Of a stretch of DNA of 64,000 bases, positions 1 to 57,399 are shown piece after piece. The stretch comes from Epiperipatus broadwayi. Taxonomy: Eukaryota; Onychophora; Udeonychophora; Euonychophora; Peripatidae. Numbering within the stretch: position 1 is the stretch's first letter; every line of letters begins with the position of its first letter. The notes under the pieces are model-generated. The model made no database searches. It was not told where the DNA came from and saw only the letters and a program-made list of their open reading frames with translations. The translations under genes and the position numbers were made by a program. The stretch lies in the NCBI GenBank assembly GCA_028023455.1, contig JAQFVV010012572.1:1428001-1492000 (forward strand), given 5' to 3'.

Positions 1-891
1 ATTTGGTTTTTTAAAAAAAATTCCTTGTTGGTGTTGATGTTAAAAAAATTTAATTGATTAATTTGTTTAAATTTATATTTATTAATTGCAAGTTTTAGTG
101 ATAGCAATAATATTCTAATCAAGCACAAATGTATACATTAATTGTCAGACAGTGAAAGCGAATAAAATCTTGGGTACTTTTTTGTTTTACAGACAAGCAA
201 GATGTCGACTGTATTTTTGATAAATGTATAGTTCCGGGGGCCTACAATTTCTCTTTTAGAATGTGTTAGTTGTTAAATTAAAAAAAAATTAATAAGTTAA
301 ATGAAATAAAAATAATAAATTCCAATAAATTACATTAATAATCTTTATTTCAATTTTTTTTTTTTTTTACTTATAACATGGAAATGACGATATGCTTTGA
401 ACTTTAAAGTTTTCAATGACTTGTATAGAGAAATCAATAAGTGTTTCATTGTAAGTGTTATCACTTACAAGTTTTTTTTGTTTTCGAATGAAATTTATGT
501 TCTTATAACTCATTTTTTATTTATGTTCAATGTATATGAAGTAAAATTTGATAGCATACAAAAAATATAACATTTTAACAAAATTTTTCATATGGATTAT
601 TTAATTATTTTCATTAGTTTCTTAGGTCTAGAACCATTGGTTTCTTAGGTCTGGAACCAATGGTTTCTTAAGTCTGGAACCGATCTCTTTATTTTCCATA
701 TATACAATGTATTTTTTTACAAAAAATTTTTTTTAATGTAAATTTCGGAAACCAATCTTCCATGCAAAAAGAGAATTAGGTGGATAATACAAACATACAC
801 AAAAGCTAAATGGATAGTTTTTCCATGTGCTAAAAAATTATTATATCTTTATTTTATTAATTAAAGTTCAATATAATGGACATATGCTTAC
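1..891. other. PLK4 intron or 3' flank, no feature recognised
   Basis: This is AT-rich sequence downstream of the polo box 3 donor. On the minus strand I find no continuation of polo box 3. A short imperfect triplicate of 'tttcttaggtctggaacca' lies at about 618-682. Nothing else is recognised. Confidence 0.6.
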
Positions 892-47635
<46,744 letters not shown>

Positions 47636-48334
47636 CTGAAACATTAAAAACAATATCATTATTAACACTGAGAATAATAATGATTCAGTTTATTAATAAT
47701 AATTAATATTAAAATTAAAGCTAATATTTTATTATTTGTTCAAAATTCTAAATGTTTGACTGAACTAAGTAAACAGATTTTAAATCTAATTAGAAAATTA
47801 TTTAATTTGCAAATCAAATTGTTTTTATAATTACTCACCTTTATCACACAATTATAAATATAAAACTTTAATTCTACACATCTAATGCTTCCTTTGAAAT
47901 ATATGTACAAGGCATAAAATTTTTCTGAAAACACACTACCATTAGTTTTTATATTGTGTATTGTTAAATGATTTTAAATTGTCTAACTCCAAAAACTCTA
48001 ATACAAAGAGAATAGAGATCAAGCAATAAAAAATACTTAGTCAAAGTAGATGGTATTTTGTCAATGCTTTTCATAATCCCTTAAAAAAATTTAGCATTTA
48101 ATAATAAACAATGAAATTGGTATTATATATATATTATATAAGATACTGATATTATTTTATTATGAATTTTAATGAATTTCTGCAAATGGTGACAGGGAGT
48201 GGAAATAGCAAATAATCATAGATAATATATGTAAAATATTAAAAGATTTTAAACTTCTCCCTCGATAATTTAATATACAAATTAAAAAGCGTATGAAACA
48301 CTTGAACGAGAATCTATAAAGATTCCAAAAATTA

Positions 48335-48600
48335 TTATACGCTAAGCGCTTTCGAGGCCATTTGCCTCATATTCATAGTGGTAATGCAGAATGAGAAAAT
48401 AGGGCAAGGAAACAAAGCGGTATGCAAAGCGTATGCAAATGAGCTAGATAGTCCAACATTTGGAGATGTCAAAACAGGTATCCCGTCTATTGATAGCGTT
48501 ATTATTGCCATTAATGAAGTACGCTTCTCTGATTTTCCGCTTGATGTCGTTTTTCTCAATGCCGACTATTTTGGGGTTGGATGGTTCAAACACATGTCCT
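48335..48600 (-). pseudogene. Penelope-like element, GIY-YIG C-terminal relic
   Basis: Read on the minus strand: PKIVGIEKNDIKRKI, then IREAYFINGNNNAINRRD and CFDISKCW, then a stop. This matches the C-terminal part of Penelope-like polyproteins, where the GIY-YIG endonuclease ends with an IKEAxxI...INRD block. The text that follows (TATGAATATGAGGC...GCCTCGAAAGCG) recurs after the 59.3 kb relic and is element 3' sequence. A 29-bp tandem duplication (TGTCCTGTCTTCTATCATT) lies at its upstream edge, 48595-48650. Only the terminal 100 codons or so survive. Confidence 0.7.
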
Positions 48601-48649
48601 GTCTTCTATCATTTAATAATATCTGTCCTGTCTTCTATCATTTAATAAA

Positions 48650-49660
48650 ATCAATAAGTATTTTACCATTTTTTTTCCAAATATGGTTCATTAATTTCAA
48701 TATATTTTTAAAAATATTTCATTTTTATTGTCTAATCACAGTGTTACCTGCTCTTACCTGTGGAATTATAAATTTGCTTTTCTGTAAATCAATTGAGTGA
48801 TTCATATATATATATTATTTATTACATATTTACTTAATAAGAACAATAATAATGATTTTGATAAAAAAAAAATTTTGCACTCTTGCAGTTTTTTACTTTG
48901 TACAGTGCAGTAATTTGCAAAAATATAAAAAAGTAAAGTTGTTTTTATACTTTTCTTTTTTTTTTTTTATTTTATTTTATTAATACTATTTACGTATACA
49001 TGATTATTTTTATTTTTTCATTATACAAATTTTTCCAATGAGGCTTCTTATCCTTTTTTTAAAAATCTCCATAATAGGCTTCATGACTTGTTTTCTTTGG
49101 CTGTAATTAAATTTATTTTTAGTCTCTCCTATTATTAATGTTTGTATTTTAAAAATACTTTGATAACTGTGTAAATAACTATCAAATAATTGTAAAGAAC
49201 TCAAGAAATCACGCTATTCAATCTCTTCTCTAAGCATGTTTTACATCGTAATGCAAACATTGAACAAATATGTTATACCATTAAGGATGTAATACTTTTT
49301 ACATAGCATCATACCTTTATATAGAATGGTTCAAAAGTTGTATTTCCTGTGGCAAGATGTTGTCATGATATTTTCATATCATCAAAACAAAATTATTGAA
49401 AAAAAAAAAGTTTATTCTCAACACTTGTAAAGAAAAAAAAAATATTAATGAAAAAATAAAAATACCATGATTCAATAAAAGTACTGTGTAACTACTTTTG
49501 ACTGTCCTGTAAATATAAATAATAACAAAAATATTTTCACAGATACATTTTTTTTTTAAAATTTCCAACTGTAAAAGTATGATATTTCAATATCATACCA
49601 TTTATTTTTATCATATCAGTATTACAAAATACGTTATATTACAAACATATTGATGTCAAA
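48650..49660. other. Upstream PLK4 intron or flank, no feature recognised
   Basis: AT-rich; short ORFs on both strands are low complexity. Confidence 0.4.
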
Positions 49661-50310
49661 CTCTTGCCTGTTCTGGTACATAGGAGATTCTTTGATTCCT
49701 CTTGGAGGCCTTAAAGGAACCGAGCAGGGCAAATTCATAATGTCCACTCCATATGTTCTTGTTGTTGCAGCTATTATTACATGTGATTATTCATATGGTA
49801 TATGAATATGAATTGGCTGCACACCAACATGCATTAGCCAGTGCGGTGAGCTTATTAGCTTTTTACCTCCTGGTTTAAGATCAAGAAACACCATGGTCTT
49901 TCTTCTCAGTTGCCTGATAAGACAGAATGAATGTATGTGGAAATGATAAATATTTTTTCAATAGATATATACAATGATGACAGAAAATAAACATGGCCTT
50001 TATTCCCAGGAGGCTGTAAAGTCAACAACCAAGGCAGTGGTTGTTGGCCGAAGGCGGAGTGTGCTAAGAATCTCCTGATTGTGGACCCAGGCTGCCATTT
50101 GATGAAGACTTTTTATTTAGGTATTTACAACTGCAGATCACTTTCAAGTGAAGGAAGATAACTGTCTTATATTAAATGGGATATTATTGGACTTTGTGAA
50201 GTTAAAAGAAAAGGTGAAGAGACAATTGATTTAAAAAGTGGACATGTACTCTACTATAAAGGCAAAATATTGGAAATACAAATGGAGTAGGATTCATTAT
50301 AAATAAAAAA

Positions 50311-50762
50311 GTGGAAGAACAACATTGTGGAGATTGATGGTGTATCGGACAGAGTGGCAAGATTAGTTATACAACTTAATAGCAGATACCAAATGCAGAT
50401 GATTCAGCTTTATGCCCCAACAAGTTCTCATAGTGATGAAGTAGTAGTAGAAGATTTTTATATGGATGTACAAAAGGCCTTTGATCAGAGTAAACAACAT
50501 TTTAAAATTGTTATGGGAGACTTTAATGCTAGTATTGGTAAAAGTGGAAGAACAACACTGTGGAGATTGATGGTGTATCGGACAGAGTGGCAAGATTAGT
50601 TATAGCAGATACCAAATGCAGATGATTCAGCTTTATGCCCCAAAAAGTTCTCATAGTGATGAAGTAGTAGAAGATTTTTATATGGATGTACAAATGGCTT
50701 TTGATCAGAGTAAACAACATTTTAAAATTGTTATGGGAGACTTTAATGCTAGTATTGGTAAA
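50311..50762 (+). repeat. Tandem duplication inside the RTE endonuclease
   Basis: A 233-bp unit beginning GTGGAAGAACAACA (50311) recurs at 50544 (GTGGAAGAACAACAC) and runs to about 50762, covering DRVARLVIQ to VMGDFNASIG. The second unit lacks 11 bp (ACAACTTAATA) and one GTA codon. Confidence 0.92.
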
Positions 50763-51637
50763 CAAATGAGAGATGAAAGTGCTGTAGATAATTTTGGTTA
50801 TGGTAATAGAAATGAGAGAGGTCATAGACTTGTGGAATTTGCAGCCAAAGAAAAACTTTATATTATGAATTCTTTTTTTAAGAATAATGCTAAAAGGAAA
50901 TGGACATGGAAGCATACAAATGAAGGTACAGCAGAATTGGATTATATTTTGACTAACAGAAAATACGTATTTCAAGATTGTAATGTTCTTAATAAATTTA
51001 ACACAGGAAGTGATCATCGATTAGTAAGATGTAAGATACGTGTTAATGCAAAACTAGAGAGACAAAAAATTATTAAGAAAAAACAATATTTACAGTTGAT
51101 ATTCCTAATCTTCAGAAACACTCTAATGAATTTAAATTAGAACTTACAAATCGGTTTCAATTATTAGTAGATTTTGAGCATGATTCAGATTTGAATGAAA
51201 TTAGTAAGAAAATAACCGATACACTTTTAAAAATTGCAACAAAGATATCTAGTAGAAAAAAGCAGCAAGTGACCAATAAAATTTCTACTGAGACTAGAGA
51301 ATTTATGAAGAAAAGAAAAAATATAAAGTTATACAAAAATAATGCATTAAAAAGGATTGAATATCTCGAATTCTGTAAAATGGTGTGGAAAAGCGTTGAA
51401 AATGATATAACAAAATATAACTGTGAACTAGCCAGGACAGCTATAGAAGAGAATAAAAGTCCCAAGAGTGTAAAACAACATTTTGATATTGGTAGGAAAT
51501 TTACATCTGCAATAATGAAAAAAGATGGAACTATTACTAAAAAGAGAGATGACACCATGAAATAGGTAGAAGACTTCTATCAAGAATTATATAATAATAA
51601 AAAATAAATACCTCCTTTATCTATTATATCTTTTGAA

Positions 51638-52447
51638 TTGCCCATAATTTTAAATAAGGACATGAGACATGCAATTAAATTTATGAAGAAAGGAAAGGCT
51701 CCAGGTAATGATGGAATTATAATTGATATATTAAAAGCAGGTGAAGAAATAGAAAAAAATTTAGCAAAGTTATATACCAAATGTCTAAATAATAAAGAAG
51801 TACCAGATGACTGGAAGAATGCAGTATTAATATTAATATTTAGAAAAGGTGATAAAGAAGATATTAGAAATTACAGACCTATCAGCCTTTTATCAGTTTT
51901 ATATGAAATTTTTACCAAGATAATTACAACTCGTCTATAGAGAACATTGGATTTCCACCAACCAAAAGAACAAGCTGAATTTAAAAGTGGTTTTAGTACA
52001 GTAAATCATATCCAGGTATTGAGAGAAGTTATAGAAAGGACAAATGAATATGAGTTGCCATTATGCTTTGGATTTGTAGATTATGAAAAGGCATTTGATT
52101 CTGTAAACATTTCTTTAGTGATTAAAGCATTGGATCATCAAGGTATAGATCCAGGATATAGTCATATTTTAAAGAATATTTATAATGCAACAGCAACAAT
52201 TAGATTACATAATGATACTAGGAAAATCAACAGTGAGAAGGTTGTAAGACAGGGTGACTCCACATCTCCAAAACTTTTTACAGCAATGTTGCAAGAAGTA
52301 TTTTATGGATTAAAATGGGAATCTAAAGAAGTGAAAGTAAATGGAGATTATTTAAGTCATTTAGATTTTGCAGATGATGTAGTTGTTTTTGCAAATAATG
52401 CTTTAGAGCTGCAGGCATTATCAGATGAAAGTAGGATTATAAGATAA
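51638..52447 (+). pseudogene. RTE reverse transcriptase remnant
   Basis: Two consecutive frames (51638-51940 and 51947-52447) are separated by one in-frame stop (TAG at 51938) and carry RT blocks 0 to motif C. They include NYRPISLLSVLYEIF, VDYEKAFDSVNIS and FADDVVVF. A deletion follows at about 52415-52440, and the C-terminal part continues at 52468-52887 after a frame change. Unlike the 1.3-4.6 kb copy it keeps the Ala in FADD. Confidence 0.85.
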
Positions 52448-53919
52448 ATGTTAAAAAATCTAAAGTAATGTTTAATGGATTTTCTCAAAATATAAAAATA
52501 AAGATTGATTATGATGAGTTAGAAGAAGTTAACAGCTACAAATATCTTGGTCAGATTATTAATACAGATGGAAACATAATGGATGAAATTAATCATAGAA
52601 TTAAACTTGGTTGGAGTGCTTTTGGTAGAAATCACTTGATACTAAAAGGAAATATGCCTATGTATTTGAAAAAAAAGGTTTTTAATAAATGTGTTTTACC
52701 AGTTCTTACTTATGGATCTGAGACTTGGACACTTAATAGAAGAGCAATACAGAGATTTCAGACCACTGAAAAAAGTATGGAAAGATGCATGTTAGAAGTA
52801 ACAAGAAGAGATCGAAAATGCAATATATGGGTAAGAGAACAAACAGTTGTTATTAACCTCATTGAAAAAATTAAAAGTCTGAAGTAGAGTTGGGCTGGAC
52901 ATATTGCTAGAAGAAACCGGATTCCAAGAGATTGTAAAAGACCCAGAAAGAGATCACATGTGAGATGGATGGATGAAATAAGAAAGTGTACAGGGGTGAT
53001 GTGGAGAAGAGAAGCTAAAGATCGGAAAAGATGGTTTGACCTTGGAGAAACCTTCATCTTGCAGTGAACTGATAATGGTTGATAATGATATATATATGAT
53101 AACAACCCAAGTCTATCTAAACCAAGATGATAACAACTCAAGTCTACCTAAACCAAGACTGTTCAATATGTTGTCAAAGCAACCACTGTTAGTAAAAGAA
53201 GGATACTACTTTTCATCTTGATCTAAGATTTTAATATAGAGTGGAGAACTGTTATAGGAATTTTAACAGATTGAGATTTACATATTTCTAGTAATTTAAA
53301 TAGAATCCATTAAACAGGCAAATACAACCTATTTTGAAAACAGATTAATACAGTCATTTTAAAATCTTTCAAACCCTATTGCTATTAATTATTACTTAGA
53401 TAATAATAACCAACTTTCAAAACAGGTTATATTTCCTGTTTGTTCTGATTTATTAAAATATCTAGGAATATAAATATTTCAATCTGATAAAAGTCCTGTA
53501 CAATTCTCTTTATATTAAGATCTTAGATAAAAGTGATATGAGGAATCAGCGTATACTTATAGATACTGCTTTGACAAAAAATTGAAAACCAATGGTTTAG
53601 ATAAATTGGGCTGTCATGTGTTACATTTATAAAACTAATAAACTTGGCGCAAAATCAGCTTTATGTATATACATATTGAATGTTATTTATAGCTTGAGGG
53701 AGAGTGATTTGCTTCCATTAATTATATGAACATTAAATTATGTTAAATTTCATATTTACCTATTAATTTCAATTTGATTATATTATTAAAAGTGAGATTC
53801 TGTCTCATTTTTTATAATGCCATATTGTATATTAAATTCACTGTGAATTTCCACCAATGTTAGTAAAGGTAAGCTTATAAATATCAAAAAATTAAGAAAT
53901 AAGCAATTCTATTATATTT

Positions 53920-54445
53920 TTGATCTTTGTTAAACATATAGTATTATTTACTCATAGTCTAAGAGAAAGTGTTGTTTCCCTTAATTACACACAGCAATAC
54001 ACATTTGATTTTGGGATAAATTATGTAAAATAATAAAATATGATATCAATGTTTTATCAAAATAACATTTGCTTTTAACTTTTTTCAGAATAGTTTCACT
54101 TAAAAGAAGGAAGTTTCTTGTAAATAGAAATCTAATTATGGAAATGATATAAATTGAATGGTGATTACATAATATCTTCAAGTGTCTATCAATATCTATA
54201 CATTTTCTGTATATAAAAAATGATATCATTGCTTGTGAAAATGAGAACATCAAGGAAAGCAAATTGTTCATCCATTTCTGTTTCCATAGTGAATTTAATT
54301 TTAGAATAGAGGCTCTTAAAATGCTTTAAGAAGTCATTCACTTTTTTTTTCTATATAACTAAATATCAACACGTTTCACTAATATATTTAAAGTAGATAA
54401 ATGACTTGTAGAAGATGGAATCTAAAGCATGTAGCTTAAATTCTT
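53920..54445 (-). pseudogene. Penelope-like element, RT C-terminal relic
   Basis: Minus-strand text VNDFLKHFKSLYSKI, then KFTMETEMDEQFAFLDVLIF and RKCIDIDRHLKI and RNFLLLSE follows in order the Penelope RT thumb region (DFLxxxNSLHxxIKFTMExE...LPFLDVLI, YRKPTHTDRYL). It is interrupted by a stop and frame change near 54190. The Asp-Asp catalytic block is not seen in this piece. Confidence 0.7.
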
Positions 54446-54599
54446 CCATAAATAAATTATGAAAACAATAAAAAAAAACTCATCACAGTGCCAATCATTT
54501 ATTTATAATGCTACATTAAAATAAAAATTAGTAAGGCAATGTTTAACTAATGCAATAATGTATCCTATTATAACAACAATGAGAAGTTATATCTAAAAC

Positions 54600-54712
54600 T
54601 TCATCGTCATTATCATTATTTTCGACCATTATCGATCCACTGCAGAATGAACGTCTCTCCAAGTACAATCCATCTTCTCTGATATCTAGCCTCCCTTCTC
54701 CACATCATCAAC
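54600..54712 (-). mobile_element. RTE LINE 3' end fragment
   Basis: Only the last 110 bp or so of the RTE, minus orientation, ending in the ATG-type tail (CGTCATTATCATTA on the plus strand). Its sequence matches the GGAGACCTTCATCCTGCAGTGG region of the other copies. Confidence 0.8.
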
Positions 54713-54744
54713 TGTTATGTAAGTAAACAATATCAGATTACTGT

Positions 54745-54985
54745 ATTAAAACAGGCAAAACTCTCTATACGGATTGCCACTCAGTGCAAGCCAGAGTAAT
54801 CAATGGATGCCAGAAGGCTTGTGCATAACATCCCCATCTAGTGCCTACTCATCCAATATCCCCAGACTAGTTTCTGGCTTGTGGCCTTCATCAGTGAGGA
54901 GCTTTGGATCTGAGAGCACTGCATGTAGATCTTAGGATCTAATGCAACCCTCCAGCAGGTACCTTTTATCTTTACTTAACTATGA
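54745..54985 (-). mobile_element. Family B hammerhead element, single copy
   Basis: One family B arm in minus orientation, from the AAGGTACCTGCTGG start (near 54964) to the GTTTTGCCTGTTTTA tail (near 54750). It aligns along its length with both arms of the 22.5 kb inverted dimer and with the 11.4-12.1 kb pair. It holds the best-preserved family B ribozyme. There is no ORF. Confidence 0.75.
54851..54909 (-). ncRNA. Hammerhead ribozyme-like motif, best family B copy
   Basis: Read on the minus strand the 59 nt give outer stem I ATCCAA/TTGGAT, internal loop AGC against TA, inner stem I TCCTCA/TGGGGA, core CTGATGA, stem II GGC/GCC with loop CACAA, then GAAA. Stem III is the palindromic CTAG, followed by a GUC cleavage triplet. 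The one departure is an A-A mismatch where G-C normally closes stem II. The motif is unrelated in sequence to that of family A outside the core, yet has the same size and layout. Confidence 0.68.
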
Positions 54986-55084
54986 GTCTCAAAATGAAAA
55001 CGCTATAATATTTTCAATCTAAGCTCATTAGCTTATATAATCGTATAGGTATTAACAAACATATCTTTACTAATATCTTCTTTA

Positions 55085-55830
55085 TTTACAATTGTCTAAA
55101 AAATAATTGGAACTATGATGGGATCTTCCATTCTAACACTTTTGCCAATTTATTTATAAAAGAATTTGAGACCCTAGTTTTAGATTCTGTATTGTATAAA
55201 CTAGCTGTCTGACTTACATACATTGATGATGCTGTTGTTTGCTTATATGGAGGAAAAAAAACTATGAATGACTTCTTAATGTATATTAAGAAGTTATACT
55301 CTCAATTAAATTCACTATGAAATAAAACAGAAAGACAATTCTCTTTCTTATTTCCAAAATAAGCAATAATAACTTAACATTCATCAACACCAACTTAAAT
55401 CTTTTCCATAATTATGCTGCTATTTAGAAAAGTCTTCCATCATTCTTTCAAATGAAATTACTTTACAGAAAGAAATCAAACAAATATATTATATTTTAAT
55501 AATGAATGATTATAATAACATTACTATAAATAGTGTAATATATCAAATTAAAAAATTCCTGAAATAAAATAAAAATTATTTTATTAGATATGTGTTACTT
55601 ATATAAAAGAAACCACAGATAAAATTGGATATGTATTTAGATATTACAATATTTTCTACTGAAGGAAAAAAAACAATAACATTCTGACCAAACCTAAAGA
55701 TAAAAGTCCTCTTGAAGTTCAAGGAATCTGAGATTGCTTATGTAATTTGTCAGATCACATATATAGAAATATCATTGTGTCAATGCTAAAAAAGGTGAAA
55801 TAGTAATACAATAAAGCACCACTCATTATC
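55085..55830 (+). pseudogene. Penelope-like element, RT and linker relic
   Basis: Plus-strand blocks are MMGSSILTLLP (the GSPLSPxLA motif), KEFETLVLDSVLYKLAV, YIDDAVV (the catalytic YxDD equivalent), KKTMNDFLMYIKKLYSQL and, further on, PKDKSPLEVQGI (the connector before GIY-YIG). The order matches Penelope-like RT. Several stops and frameshifts are present; the GIY-YIG domain itself is degraded. Confidence 0.75.
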
Positions 55831-56029
55831 AACATTTGCTCTCTGCATTTTGGATTCTGGACATTATGTAGATTTTTCCAAAGCTGCATTTCTATACAGA
55901 ATACAATAGTCATCATCTTCTAAAAAATATTTAGAGAAACCATAGACATTTCTGATGGAAGTTTTTTTTTTTTTTTAACACAAATTAATTAAAAAACATC
56001 AACTAAATTTAAGCCAAACTGATCAAAAA

Positions 56030-56960
56030 ATACATTTCAAATATGAATAAATTTATTCTTGGATTCACTAAAAAAATAATAACTGAATCTCTGGCAATAA
56101 TTCTGCTATTATTGTTAGATTAAAAGAAACCATGACATCTTCTTCTTAGATTTATAAGCAATATAGAGACTTAAAAGCAGAAATTCAAGTTACATGATGG
56201 CAATGAATGCACAGATAGTCATTTATCAATCATGGCTATTTTAGCCTTTTTTTCTTGATACACTCAAAAGTAATATTAAGAGATGAAAAACAATCAATGA
56301 ATCACTCTTTTATATGATAATGATATTTCAAACGGAATGAGAAAGTAATGAAAAATGATACAAAGAATTCAAATGGTTTCTTTTTGAACCATCATATTTA
56401 CTTATTTAAATTAAAAATGGAAAGGCTACTAGTCACAATAAAATAGCTAGTGAAAAAATATTAAGTATTAAATGTCTTGAGAAAAATTTAACTTTACTTA
56501 AATTTTCCAATTACATTCAACTGTTAGCAATAGCACACAGGTTAGTATATGCACAACAATTCAAGAAGTATTATTCTCTATTTTTCAGGTATTGTTAGCC
56601 TGACCGGTGACAGCGTTAGCATGGTAATTGAATTTGGATGCTTGGATTCATTAGTATTGAATTTTAAGGTAATGTTCTACCCAACTGTCTCTCGGAACAT
56701 TAGTCCATATACTAACTTATTACCAACAGTTGAAGGTAATTAAAAAATTTAAATAAAGTTAAACTCTTTCTAAAGACATTCAATACTTAATACCTAGTGA
56801 AGTTTTAAAATATGATAATTATATGTTAGCTTCAAAACTACTGAAACTTTTTAAAAATATATGGACTGCTAAAGTTAAGTCACTGATCTTGAGGATGCTT
56901 CTATTGTTCCAATCTATTTACAAAATGAATAAAAAAATCCGCAGTTAATTGTAGTGGAAT
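56030..56960 (+). mobile_element. LINE relic related to the 28.8-30.4 kb relic, with an insertion
   Basis: Homologous blocks include KQYRDLKAEIQ near 56160 and IKNGKATSHNKIAS near 56413. After an insert of about 230 bp come PSEVLKYDNYMLASKLLKLF near 56800 and text corresponding to the C(D)NHRGISLLS block. The same order is seen in the other relic. It is dead. Confidence 0.6.
56589..56668 (+). pseudogene. Possible armadillo-repeat exon embedded in a LINE relic
   Basis: An 80-bp open segment is bounded by a good acceptor (CTATTTTTCAG) and donor (TTTTAAG/GTAATG). It encodes IVSLTGDSVSMVIEFGCLDS and a few more residues. This resembles the importin-alpha armadillo pattern GNIVTGxDxxxxxVIxxGxL, but it is short. 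No companion exons were found. It could be an old retro-transduced exon or chance. Confidence 0.25.
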
Positions 56961-57399
56961 ATTATTGTGATTAACTACAGCAAAGCATGTCAAGATTTTT
57001 ATTGCATAGTTATTTCCAGTTATAAATGAGTGATTATTACATATAAAATATAAAAAAATTATACTTAGTATATATTATATTTATAAATATTTGCAGGAAT
57101 AGATACAGTGATTAATAAATAAATATAAGAAACAATAAATTTTCTATATAACTTTTAAAAAATCATAAATATATATAAGAAATAATAAGTGAATACAAAT
57201 AAATATGTAAAAGTCTATTAGTAAAAAAATGCTAAATGCATTCCTTTTGGTAAGAAATTAGCAAATCAGTATACATCTAAAGTTCATTCATCTATTAGCA
57301 AAAATAATATTAAAAATTCCTTTCTGTAGAAAGGATTAAATAAATGGAATATAGACACAGCTTAAGACATATAATAAATGGTAGTGAGTCAAAAAAAAA

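Larger units (their letters stand above)
49670..53085 (+). mobile_element. RTE LINE, long but decayed copy
   Basis: Nearly the whole RTE element in plus orientation: 5' UTR (49680-49960), endonuclease (about 50120-51050), RT (about 51630-52440) and 3' end to GATAATGGTTGATAATGATA. Key blocks are VMGDFNASIG, GSDHRLVRCK, GKAPGNDG, VDYEKAFDSV, RQGDSTSP and FADDVVVFANN. Stops and small deletions break it into five or more frames, and about 30 bp is missing near 52916. The 3' ATG tail has become ATAT-rich. No target duplication was found. Confidence 0.9.

Noticed and set aside
47839-47924. Possible extra PLK4 exon on the minus strand upstream of the degron exon, with strong donor AAG/GTGAGT and phase matching the next exon
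   Set aside because: The peptide (KFYALYIYFKGSIRCVELKF...) is hydrophobic and lacks the HPF-type end of the kinase domain expected immediately before the degron. The splice fit may be chance.
48335-48400. Hammerhead at the ends of the 48.3 and 59.3 kb Penelope relics (TATGAGGC...GCCTCGAAA)
   Set aside because: The first core strand reads AATATGA instead of CTGATGA in both relics; only the stem II hairpin and GAAA are suggestive.
48335-48559. 74-codon minus-strand ORF and 140-codon plus-strand ORF over 48378-48800
   Set aside because: Wrong-frame readings; the homologous frame here is the Penelope GIY-YIG C terminus.
53981-54271. 96-codon ORF as a host gene
   Set aside because: Its sequence (RKCIDIDRHL, RNFLLLSE) fits the Penelope RT C-terminal region.
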